From an uncultured Spirochaetales bacterium (GTDB taxonomy: Bacteria > Spirochaetota > Spirochaetia > Sphaerochaetales > Sphaerochaetaceae), in assembly GCA_949295125.1 (NCBI GenBank), contig CASFJV010000047.1, positions 1-44,672 on the forward strand: a stretch of 44,672 nt of DNA. Direction: 5' to 3'. Below are positions 27,755 to 35,064 of the stretch, one piece after another. The notes under the pieces were generated by a model that saw only the letters and a program-made list of their open reading frames with translations, was not told where the DNA came from and made no database searches. A program made the translations under genes and the position numbers. Numbering within the stretch: position 1 is the first letter of the stretch; each line of letters starts with the position of its first letter.

Positions 27755-27772
27755 AAGCAAAAACCATGCCAA
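27755..27772 (-). promoter_or_regulatory. Sigma-54 (RpoN) promoter of the RpoS-like sigma gene
   Basis: The minus strand reads TTGGCATGGTTTTTGCTT, matching TGGCAC-N5-TTGC with only the last C of the -24 box changed to T and the correct GG-to-GC spacing. Start of transcription is predicted near 27745, just ahead of the AAGGAG at 27737-27742 and the ATG at 27726. No similar match was noticed before other genes of the window. Confidence 0.75.
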
Positions 27773-27854
27773 CTTCCATTCTTACGCAATAATTCATTAT
27801 AATATAAGGAGATAGATTAATTTTTGCTATTATGTAGAGTATATAGTTTTTGTT

Positions 27855-27947
27855 TCATTTTGACACAAGCAGATTTTTAGCTAAAGATACTGGGTCATTT
27901 TGACACCAAAAGGGGGAAATCATCAAAGAGTGTGTCATTTTGGACAG
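27855..27947. repeat. Three dyad boxes (TCATTTTGACA-like) at 40-bp intervals
   Basis: TCATTTTGACA begins at 27855 and 27895, and TCATTTTGGACA at 27935. The second copy contains the perfect dyad GTCA-TTT-TGAC; the first and third are near-dyads. They lie about 110-200 bp upstream of the predicted sigma-54 start, the usual place for activator enhancer sites. The second copy supplies the stop codon of the 129-aa gene and the third lies within it. An IS21-family end is the main alternative. Confidence 0.7.
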
Positions 27948-28284
27948 GGAATATGATTTTCACAGACATAAGAAGCCTTATCCTGCCAATTGCAGTCCTC
28001 ACGAACGGATTATCTTTCAAGGACTGTTCAAAATCATTGTAAGACTGGAAAATGAGGTCTGAGATCATATCCCCTTCAGCAAGGGAAAGCATCAGGCTCT
28101 TCTTTTCCTTCATGTACTTGCAAAGCTGGCAGCGGTAAAAGAGATAGAAGTCTAGTGATGGAATACTGCCATCAAGCCTTGATAAGAGCACATCACAGTA
28201 CATGTCGAATGCCTGAATGATATCTCCGCTCCTCATCAAGGATGATGCCTTGTTGAACATGCTTCTGCTTTCATCAAACTTCAT
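27895..28284 (-). CDS. Hypothetical protein, possibly truncated at its C-terminus
   Basis: 129 aa, mostly helical with a TPR-like feel (MFNKASSLMRSGDIIQAFDM, then YCDVLLSRLDGS). AGGTGA lies about eight nt before the ATG. The last 16 residues (VQNDTLFDDFPLLVSK) are encoded by the repeat region, so the original C-terminus may have been replaced. It lies between the sigma gene and groES. No function is recognised. Confidence 0.65.
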   Translation of the reverse strand: MKFDESRSMFNKASSLMRSGDIIQAFDMYCDVLLSRLDGSIPSLDFYLFYRCQLCKYMKEKKSLMLSLAEGDMISDLIFQSYNDFEQSLKDNPFVRTAIGRIRLLMSVKIIFPVQNDTLFDDFPLLVSK

Positions 28285-28368
28285 ATCTGGTCACCTTTAA
28301 CAAAAAGATAACAATTTATGCTGAAAAGTTAAGATCTATTTTTATTTTTTATTTATTTTCTTTTAATA

Positions 28369-28397
28369 TTGCCGCTTTTCGAATCTGTATATATATT
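28369..28397 (+). promoter_or_regulatory. Sigma-70 promoter of groES
   Basis: TTGCCG (28369-28374), 17-nt spacer, TATATT (28392-28397), about 34 bp before the ATG. No CIRCE element was seen around it. Confidence 0.65.
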
Positions 28398-28431
28398 ACT
28401 TAATGAAAATTGAATTTCGAGGTGATTAGAA

Positions 28432-28695
28432 ATGACAATTATACCACTTGGTGAGAGAGTTCTCTTGAAAGCAGAGAAAACAGAAGAAAAAACAGCAGGA
28501 GGAATCTTCATTCCACAGGCTGCACAGGAAAAGACCCAGATTGCTAGCGTCGTAGCAGTCGGAGACAGCGATGAGATTAAAGTTAAAGTTGGAGACAAGG
28601 TCCTTCATGACAAATATGCAGGAACAGAGATCAAGGACAACGGAGACGATTATCTTATCGTGAACGCAGCAGACATTCTTGCTATCATAAAATAA
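28432..28695 (+). CDS. groES: Co-chaperonin GroES
   Basis: 87 aa. The fold is clear: IIPLGERVLLKAEKTEEKTA, the mobile loop GGIFIPQAAQEKTQIASVVA, and the C-terminal VGDKVLHDKYAGTEIKDNGD with YLIVNAADILAIIK. It caps GroEL. GAGGTGAT lies just before the ATG. groEL does not follow; a separate groES is also seen in T. pallidum. A strong terminator ends the single-gene transcript. Confidence 0.97.
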   Translation: MTIIPLGERVLLKAEKTEEKTAGGIFIPQAAQEKTQIASVVAVGDSDEIKVKVGDKVLHDKYAGTEIKDNGDDYLIVNAADILAIIK

Positions 28696-28717
28696 GAGTC
28701 ATTGTCTTAATTGATGG

Positions 28718-28743
28718 GAGCCGCTTATAACGGCTCTTTTTTT
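28718..28743 (+). terminator. Rho-independent terminator of groES
   Basis: GAGCCG, seven-base loop, CGGCTC, then seven T. Confidence 0.92.
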
Positions 28744-28811
28744 ATTCCTGCAAGAAGAAAAAGCTGATTCTGCATCCAGAAAAATCATCATGGCCTGCAG
28801 AAAAAGAAATT

Positions 28812-30905
28812 TCACTGGTACAGGAAAGATTCAAGCTTATCCGGAATATTTGCCCTTTCAGTATCATCAGGGATGTAGCATTCAGGAATGCTTTCCAGGA
28901 ATGCCCTCCTGTAGTTCTTGCGCGAAAGCCTTCCATCAAGAACCAGCACAGCTCCCCTGTCATTCTCACTTCTTATCAGGCGGCCAATGCCCTGCTTGAA
29001 CTTAATGACCGCCTCAGGCAGTGTGATGTCCATGAAGCTGCTTCGGCCCTCTTTCTCAAGCACCTGTGTCCTTGCCTTGTTCATCGGGCTTGTTGGAGGG
29101 GAAAAAGGAAGCTTTGAAATCACAAGAAGCCTCAATGTATCCCCAGGAGCATCAACCCCTTCCCAGAATGATGCTGTAGCAAAAAGGGAGGAATCCTTAT
29201 CCTCCTTGAACTGATCAAGCAGCTTCTTCCTGTTTGTGTTCCTGCCATCCTGCCTGAGAATCTTCATATCAGGAAGCAAAGCCCTTACCATCTCTGTCAC
29301 AGCAGAGAGCATGTCATTGCTTGTAAAGAGGACCAGGGCTCCTCCTGAGGACATCCTTATGGCCCTGGCGCATTCAGATGCGACATACTCACAATACTCA
29401 GCCTCAATGTTCTTGCCATATGGGATTCCGTCATTCGGAACCAGCAGGAGGAGATTCCTCCTGAAGTTGAAGGGAGAATCATAGCGTGCCTTGATAACAT
29501 CCGATTTCTCAAGTCCGATGCGCGAAAGGAAATGGCTGAAATCCTTTCCAACAGTAAGGGTTGCAGAAGATAGTATTATGCTTTTTACCTTTGAAAAGAA
29601 CATGTAATAAAGCTTGGTGCCAACATCCATCGGACTGATCAGCATTGAATAACGTCCACTCCTTTCCCTAACAAAATAAGGAACGCTTTCCTTATAGCCA
29701 TCAATAAGGAAGAAATCAGAAAGGACTCCTGCATAGCAGTTAAGCTCATTTATATTCCTCATTGCAAGGGAGACGTTTATATCTTCATCTGTTTTCACTT
29801 CCCCCAAAGCCCTTGTAAATGAAAATACGGCATTCCTTATATGCCGTGCAAGCTCACCTGAAAGCTCCACCGATGAGGACAGCACTCCCTTGAGCCTGTC
29901 ATCGAGCAGTATTTCAGACTCCTTGGTGTAAAGAGGAAGGATGTTTGAAAGGTTCTGGTCAAATATGTCCAATTCATCACGTATGCTTTTCAGCTCAGCT
30001 GCAAATACTTTCTCCGCCCCTTTCTCAGTGACAAGATCCTTCATGTATTCTATCCTGTTCCTGTTTCCTATGCTCTTATCCTTTTTAAGGAGGAAGTCAA
30101 GGGCTTTCCTGAATCCTTCATAGCTGTAGCTCAATGAAAGCAGTTTCTCAGCCTCATCCTCTATGTGATGGGCCTCATCAAGGACGGCATAATCAAACTC
30201 AGGAAGGATAAGGTCCTCATCATAGCCGATATCCCTTTCATACCTGCTCTTTCCATCAAGAATGAAAAGATGGTGGTTGGTCACAACTATCCGGGCTTTT
30301 TTTGCCCTTTTGCGGGCATTATAGAAAAAGCAATCAGTAAAATATGGGCATTTTGAACCCCTGCATGTATTTGCATCAGATGCCGACTCATAGAAAAACG
30401 GTAGCGCTCCTTTGATTTTTAGGTCCGTTAGAGCTCCGCTTTCCGTACTCAGCACCCATTGCCTGAACCTGGAGAAATCAGACTCATCATCTTCAAGCAG
30501 CAGTGAAAGCTCTTCCTCCTTTTCCCTGAATTTTAAGAGGCAGAGATAATTTGACCTTCCATAGAGTATTGCAACAGGCAGATCTGCCTTGAGGGCTTTA
30601 TTAATTACAGGAATGTCTTTCTCATAAAGCTGGTTCTCAAGGGTAATCGTGCTGGTTGCTATCACAACCCTTCTCTTCCGGTCATTCATGATTGCAAGAA
30701 AAGCCGGCACGAGATATGCAAAGCTTTTGCCAATTCCAGTTCCCGCCTCCAAAGCGGCAATGCGCTCTGAAGAAAAAGCCTCAGAAATAAGGGAGGCCAT
30801 CTCACTCTGGCTCTCCCTGTATGAATAGAAGGGAATGTTATGCTCAAGCACTCCGCCAGGAGAAAAGACATCATCAAGATCCATCGCTCTTGCCTTCATA
30901 TTCAT
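28812..30905 (-). CDS. dinG: DinG/XPD-family ATP-dependent DNA helicase
   Basis: 697 aa. Superfamily 2 helicase with an iron-sulphur domain. Walker A is EAGTGIGKSFAYLVPAFLA; the DEAH box is YAVLDEAHHIEDEAEKL; the cluster cysteines are YLC and TCRGSKCPYFTDC; the C-terminal motifs are LFATASFWEGVDAPGDTLR and GIGRLIRSENDRGAVLVLDG. DinG unwinds 5'-3' and removes R-loops and other structures. The ATG has AGGAA five nt upstream and overlaps the upstream regulator gene by 32 bp, the last gene of the cvpA operon. Confidence 0.93.
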   Translation of the reverse strand: MNMKARAMDLDDVFSPGGVLEHNIPFYSYRESQSEMASLISEAFSSERIAALEAGTGIGKSFAYLVPAFLAIMNDRKRRVVIATSTITLENQLYEKDIPVINKALKADLPVAILYGRSNYLCLLKFREKEEELSLLLEDDESDFSRFRQWVLSTESGALTDLKIKGALPFFYESASDANTCRGSKCPYFTDCFFYNARKRAKKARIVVTNHHLFILDGKSRYERDIGYDEDLILPEFDYAVLDEAHHIEDEAEKLLSLSYSYEGFRKALDFLLKKDKSIGNRNRIEYMKDLVTEKGAEKVFAAELKSIRDELDIFDQNLSNILPLYTKESEILLDDRLKGVLSSSVELSGELARHIRNAVFSFTRALGEVKTDEDINVSLAMRNINELNCYAGVLSDFFLIDGYKESVPYFVRERSGRYSMLISPMDVGTKLYYMFFSKVKSIILSSATLTVGKDFSHFLSRIGLEKSDVIKARYDSPFNFRRNLLLLVPNDGIPYGKNIEAEYCEYVASECARAIRMSSGGALVLFTSNDMLSAVTEMVRALLPDMKILRQDGRNTNRKKLLDQFKEDKDSSLFATASFWEGVDAPGDTLRLLVISKLPFSPPTSPMNKARTQVLEKEGRSSFMDITLPEAVIKFKQGIGRLIRSENDRGAVLVLDGRLSRKNYRRAFLESIPECYIPDDTERANIPDKLESFLYQ

Positions 30906-32241
30906 TAAGTTTCCTGTGAAGGGTCTTGCGCCCTATATCAAGGACCTCGCTTGCCTTGCTCTTGTTGCCCTGGCAGTATGCGATTGTGCCAAGGATTATT
31001 TTCTTCTCTGCTTGCTCAAGCGTTGTCGGAAGGTCTATTGTAACAGAACTCTTATTTGACAGGTTGCCTGTAATCTGAGCCGGAAGGTCCTCAAGCTGTA
31101 TGATATTCCCCTTTGCAAGCACAACGGAGCTTTCAATGCTGTTCTTCAGCTCCCTTATGTTTCCAGGCCAGTCATACTGCAGAAGGGCCCTCCTTGCCTC
31201 CCTGCTGATTCCCTCAATCTTTCTGCCATCTTCCTTGTTGAACTGATCAAGGAAATTCAGGACAAGAAGTTCTATGTCCTCCTTCCTCTCCCTAAGCGGT
31301 GGAACTGATATGTGGACAACATTAAGCCTGTAGTAGAGATCTTCACGGAAATTCCCTTTCTTCACTTCTTCCTCAAGGTTCCTGTTGGTTGCGCAGATGA
31401 CGCGGACATCTATCTTGATTGTTTTCTCACCGCCTACCCTTTCAAATTCCCTTTCCTGCAGGACACGGAGGATCTTAACCTGAGTGCTCATGTTTATCTC
31501 GCCAATCTCATCAAGGAAAATAGTGCCTCCATCAGCAAGCTCGAATCTTCCTTTCTTGTCCTTTGTAGCACCAGTGAATGATCCTTTCTCATGACCAAAG
31601 AGTTCGCTTTCAAGAAGGCTTTCAGATAGGGATGCACAGTGCACTTTAATAAATGGCTTGTCTTTCCTGTCAGAAAGAGCGACGATTGCATCCGCAACAA
31701 GCTCCTTTCCCGTACCGCTTTCTCCCGTTACAAGGACAGAAGCCTTTGTAGGGGCAACCTGGCTTATAACCTGCATCATCTGGTCAAGCTTGCTGCTCTT
31801 TCCAATGATCTTTGAATACTTTGCCTGGCTCTTAAGCTTGCTTATCTCTTCCTGGAGCTTCCTGTTCTGCTCCTGGAGCTGGCTGTTCCTGACGCTCTTC
31901 TTGACTACGAGAATCAGCTTTTCAAGGTCTACAGGCTTTGTGAAGAAATCGACAGCACCATCCCGCATGGTCTCTACTGCCGTCTCTATAGTACCATGCC
32001 CGGTCAGTACTATTACGGGAAGTGCCGGATATGACGCGCTGATTTTCTTCAGCAGTTCATAGCCATCCATTTCAGGCATTCTGAGATCTGTTATGACCAG
32101 ATCGACCGGATTGGAATTGACAGCCTTCCAGGCATCAACTCCGTTATTTGCCGTCAGAACGGAAAACCCCTCTTCTTCAAATGCGATTTTCAGTCCGCTG
32201 AGGATATTAACCTCATCATCAACTATCAGTAATGTTGCCAC
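30874..32241 (-). CDS. NtrC-family sigma-54-dependent response regulator (Rrp2/AtoC-like)
   Basis: 455 aa. The receiver domain (LLIVDDEVNILSGLKIAF) has phosphoacceptor Asp52 (LVITDLRMPEMDG). The AAA+ domain has VLVTGESGTGKELVADAIVA, a GSFTGA loop in place of GAFTGA for sigma-54 contact, and ELADGGTIFLDEIGEIN. The C-terminus has a Fis-type helix-turn-helix (SKASEVLDIGRKTLHRKL). It activates sigma-54 promoters. A GTG start has AAAGGA seven nt upstream. It follows its kinase by three bases. One candidate target, the sigma-54 promoter at 27755-27772, is about 3 kb away. Confidence 0.95.
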   Translation of the reverse strand: MATLLIVDDEVNILSGLKIAFEEEGFSVLTANNGVDAWKAVNSNPVDLVITDLRMPEMDGYELLKKISASYPALPVIVLTGHGTIETAVETMRDGAVDFFTKPVDLEKLILVVKKSVRNSQLQEQNRKLQEEISKLKSQAKYSKIIGKSSKLDQMMQVISQVAPTKASVLVTGESGTGKELVADAIVALSDRKDKPFIKVHCASLSESLLESELFGHEKGSFTGATKDKKGRFELADGGTIFLDEIGEINMSTQVKILRVLQEREFERVGGEKTIKIDVRVICATNRNLEEEVKKGNFREDLYYRLNVVHISVPPLRERKEDIELLVLNFLDQFNKEDGRKIEGISREARRALLQYDWPGNIRELKNSIESSVVLAKGNIIQLEDLPAQITGNLSNKSSVTIDLPTTLEQAEKKIILGTIAYCQGNKSKASEVLDIGRKTLHRKLNEYEGKSDGS

Positions 32242-32244
32242 TCT

Positions 32245-33393
32245 TTATTCCTTTCTGTCCAAGCTCTTTCTCTGGCTCTTTGGAATCGGGAATTTGAATG
32301 TAAAGCATGTCCCGACCCCAAGCTGGCTGTCCAGCGATATCTCTCCCTGGTGCGCATTTATGATTTTAAGGACCGTTGTAAGGCCTAAGCCGGTTCCGCT
32401 TTCCGCTTTTGTAGTGTAATATGGCTCAAAAATCCTTTTCTTCGTCTCTTCAGACATACCGCACCCATTATCTATAACCAGAAGCTTAACATAGTTCCCG
32501 TCTTCCTTGTCTTCTATGATAAGCTCTCCCCCATTCTTCATTGCATAGAAACTGTTGTTTATGATATTAAGCAGGGCACGCCTGAGCAGTTTCCTGTCAA
32601 GCATGAGTGTCGGAAGAAACTTATCAAGATGAAGCGTGATCCTGATGTTTTTGGTCGCTGCCTCCACCGCTATGAAGTCTGAAAGTTCCATGATGATGTC
32701 ATTGAGGCTGTCCATCTTGAGGTCAACCTGCATGGGCTTGACAGCAAAAAGGAAATCAACAGCTATCTCATTCAGGCGCTCAGTCTCCTGCTCGATTATA
32801 TCTATATACCCGTTTGCTTTCTCTTCTGCCTTTCCGCTTGCTATTGCCTTCCTCAAAAGGGATGTATATATCTGCATGGCCGCAAGAGGATTCTTAATCT
32901 CATGCGCTACTCCTGCAGCCATTGTAGTCATGCTTGCAAGAGCCTCTGAATTCCTGAGCTTGACTTCTTTCTTAAGGGTTTCCGTGATATCGTTGAACCT
33001 TATATCTATGTATTCCCTGTCCTTGAGCATGAAAGGCATGTAGGAAATCCTTACAGTCTTGATTTCCCCTTCTCCAAAGGAAAAGTCCCTTACATCCATG
33101 CTTTCTGTCCCATCCAGCACAGCCTTGAAATACTTTCTCAGATCCTGGTCCTTGACAGAATCCAGGGGGTTCTTTGAGTTTATGCTGACAGGAATCAGCT
33201 TTGCAAGTGACCTTGTTACCAGGACAACTGCATGGCTCTCCCTTTCAATCAGGACATGTGCCTCATCTTCCCTGTCCAGCACCTCTTTCAGCAGGTCATA
33301 GTCATCTATTGCGCCATTTATAATCTCTTTAAAATGCTCTTCGCTTACTTTAAGGTTTGATGATACAACCTTCTTTAAAAGCCTAATGGACAA
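32245..33393 (-). CDS. Soluble NtrB-like sensor histidine kinase
   Basis: 382 aa with no membrane segment, so it senses a cytoplasmic cue. An N-terminal PAS-like part precedes the HisKA domain with phosphoacceptor His164 (MAAGVAHEIKNPLAAMQIY) and the ATPase domain (LLNIINNSFYAMKNGGELII, VIDNGCGMSEETKKRIFEPY and GTGLGLTTVLKIINAH). The likely start is a TTG at 33391-33393 with GGAGG six nt upstream, overlapping the holB end by 11 bp. It is paired with the downstream NtrC-type regulator, like Hk2-Rrp2 of Borrelia. Confidence 0.93.
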   Translation of the reverse strand: MSIRLLKKVVSSNLKVSEEHFKEIINGAIDDYDLLKEVLDREDEAHVLIERESHAVVLVTRSLAKLIPVSINSKNPLDSVKDQDLRKYFKAVLDGTESMDVRDFSFGEGEIKTVRISYMPFMLKDREYIDIRFNDITETLKKEVKLRNSEALASMTTMAAGVAHEIKNPLAAMQIYTSLLRKAIASGKAEEKANGYIDIIEQETERLNEIAVDFLFAVKPMQVDLKMDSLNDIIMELSDFIAVEAATKNIRITLHLDKFLPTLMLDRKLLRRALLNIINNSFYAMKNGGELIIEDKEDGNYVKLLVIDNGCGMSEETKKRIFEPYYTTKAESGTGLGLTTVLKIINAHQGEISLDSQLGVGTCFTFKFPIPKSQRKSLDRKE

Positions 33394-34492
33394 AGCATTC
33401 CTCCCTGAGTGCAAGATCCAGCGTACTCTTTATATTCTGGTTGTAAACGCCATTACTCACCATCGCTGAATCAAGACGCTTGATTATAGAATAAGATCTC
33501 TTGGCAGAAACATCCCCCGATATGAAGCTTTCTCTCACTTCCTTTATGATAAGTGAGATGAAATAGGACGGATAGATGTCCAGAGCTTTAAAGCATTCAT
33601 CCTCTTCATCCAGGCCTAGCATATTCCTGGAAATGAAAGAGGAGGCAATCTTCTTGGCCGCATCCATGATCAGCGCCCTATCAGATTCCTTCGCGCTCAT
33701 CTCAAATAGGAAATCTTCATAGCTGGAATAATCCTTTTCTGCAAGGAACTCACTCTTAAGATAATCATCAAGATCATTTTTGTTAAGAGGAGTGAAACTA
33801 TATTTCCTCAGGCGCGAAAGGATCGTGGTGAGGATTCTTTGTCCCTGTGAAGAGATAAGGACGAAATAAAGGCCGTCATACGGCTCTTCAAGAATCTTGA
33901 GCAGAGCATTGCGTGATGCTTCCTGTGCATCCTCTATGTTCTCTATTATCACCATAGTCCTTCCTGCTGAGCCTACAAGGTAATTCTGGATTGCCCTTAC
34001 CTCATCAACGGAAATCGTCCCTTTCTTCTTCCCTTTCGACTGAAGATCGCTTTTGCCTGCCTGGCTGTAAATCTTCTCTGCAAGCTCGAGCACGCTGCTG
34101 CGCTCATCAATATCAAGCCCTTCCAGGTCTGAGAGCATCAGTGAAATATCCGCAGCTGTTGTAAACAGCTTTTCCTTTGCAGTCTCAAATCCCTCTTTCT
34201 GCAGGGATGGATGGTACTGCATGATAATACGGCGTACCCGGGAAATGAAAAAAGAGAGCATTCTCTTTGAATACTTTTCATTCAGCATGTTGTAAGCGGC
34301 ATCCAGTTCAAGTCCAAGAGCTCTTGAAGGGAAAAAAATGATGTCTTTTATTCCCATTTCATTTGCCAGGTCCAATGCAAGGCTCAGCCGCCCCGAATAC
34401 TTTGGTCCCTGGAAAAGGAGTGACGGTGCAAGGCTGTCATTATGGAATGCATCTGACAGCTCCTGAAAGATGCTGCTCCTGTAAAGCTTCAA
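33383..34492 (-). CDS. holB: DNA polymerase III delta-prime-like clamp-loader subunit
   Basis: 369 aa. The AAA+ core of delta-prime is visible: LLFQGPKYSGRLSLALDLAN (degenerate Walker A), ISVDEVRAIQNYLVG, TMVIIENIEDAQEASRNALL, KILEEPYDGLYFVLISSQGQ and ILTTILSRLRKYSF. The degenerate P-loop agrees with delta-prime, which does not hydrolyse ATP. The usual zinc-binding cysteines are absent. The start is a TTG at 34490-34492 directly after the cvpA stop, with AGGGGG eight nt upstream. Second gene of the operon. Confidence 0.85.
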   Translation of the reverse strand: MKLYRSSIFQELSDAFHNDSLAPSLLFQGPKYSGRLSLALDLANEMGIKDIIFFPSRALGLELDAAYNMLNEKYSKRMLSFFISRVRRIIMQYHPSLQKEGFETAKEKLFTTAADISLMLSDLEGLDIDERSSVLELAEKIYSQAGKSDLQSKGKKKGTISVDEVRAIQNYLVGSAGRTMVIIENIEDAQEASRNALLKILEEPYDGLYFVLISSQGQRILTTILSRLRKYSFTPLNKNDLDDYLKSEFLAEKDYSSYEDFLFEMSAKESDRALIMDAAKKIASSFISRNMLGLDEEDECFKALDIYPSYFISLIIKEVRESFISGDVSAKRSYSIIKRLDSAMVSNGVYNQNIKSTLDLALREECFVH

Positions 34493-34990
34493 TTAAAGTG
34501 CCCCCTGCACAAAGCCGACAGTGCCCGAGAAGAACGGCCTGATTACATTGCTGATGATCCATGACCCATTCAGGTACTCTTTGACATTTGCCAGCACTCC
34601 GACATTGTCTATCACAGTGACAAGTATTCCAAGCACAAGCACTGCAAGGGCAAAAGAGAAAAGGCCTCCGAGAATCTTGTCTATCACGCCAAGGCCGGAA
34701 TCCTCAAGGAAGGATGAGAAGATGGATGCAACAAGGCGGACAATAAGATACGTGCCTGCCATGAGGACAAGCACAGATATATATGTGCTCCAAAGCGGAG
34801 TAAGCACAGAATTGCTCATTATTATGCCGGAAAGGCTTTTTGTGAAAATCTTTACTGCATATGCTCCAAGCACAAGGCCAGGAAGCCAGCTGATGCTTTT
34901 TATTATTCCCCTTATTATTCCTCCGGCAATGCTCACCAGAAGAATCAGGGCAAGAACTAAATCCATAATAGACGGCATTTGAATTTCCAT
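34493..34990 (-). CDS. cvpA: CvpA-family membrane protein
   Basis: 165 aa with four hydrophobic segments. The start is the ATG at 34990 ([20 protein letters not shown]) with AGGAG six nt upstream; the open frame extends to 35041 but without a ribosome site. The early part [20 protein letters not shown] and the later [20 protein letters not shown] fit the CvpA/colicin V production family, whose true role is uncertain. It heads the cvpA-holB-kinase-regulator-dinG operon and is divergent from secA. Confidence 0.88.
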   Translation of the reverse strand: MEIQMPSIMDLVLALILLVSIAGGIIRGIIKSISWLPGLVLGAYAVKIFTKSLSGIIMSNSVLTPLWSTYISVLVLMAGTYLIVRLVASIFSSFLEDSGLGVIDKILGGLFSFALAVLVLGILVTVIDNVGVLANVKEYLNGSWIISNVIRPFFSGTVGFVQGAL

Positions 34991-35031
34991 TTTTTCTCCT
35001 AGGATCCATAATACACGAAAATTTATTCTTC

Positions 35032-35060
35032 TTCCTACCATTTTTCAGCCATTTTATATA
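35032..35060 (+). promoter_or_regulatory. Tentative secA promoter
   Basis: TTCCTA (35032-35037, weak), 17-nt spacer, TATATA (35055-35060). The secA ATGs at 35065 and 35071 follow within 4-10 nt and have no Shine-Dalgarno. Confidence 0.3.
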
Positions 35061-35064
35061 TATT

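Noticed and set aside
27855..27947. Possible CRISPR array (regular 40-bp spacing)
   Set aside because: Only three copies, each repeat about 12 bp, and the third differs; CRISPR repeats are usually longer than 20 bp and no cas gene is present.
28321..28431. CIRCE/HrcA operator at groES
   Set aside because: No TTAGCACTC-N9-GAGTGCTAA-like repeat lies between the promoter and the ATG.
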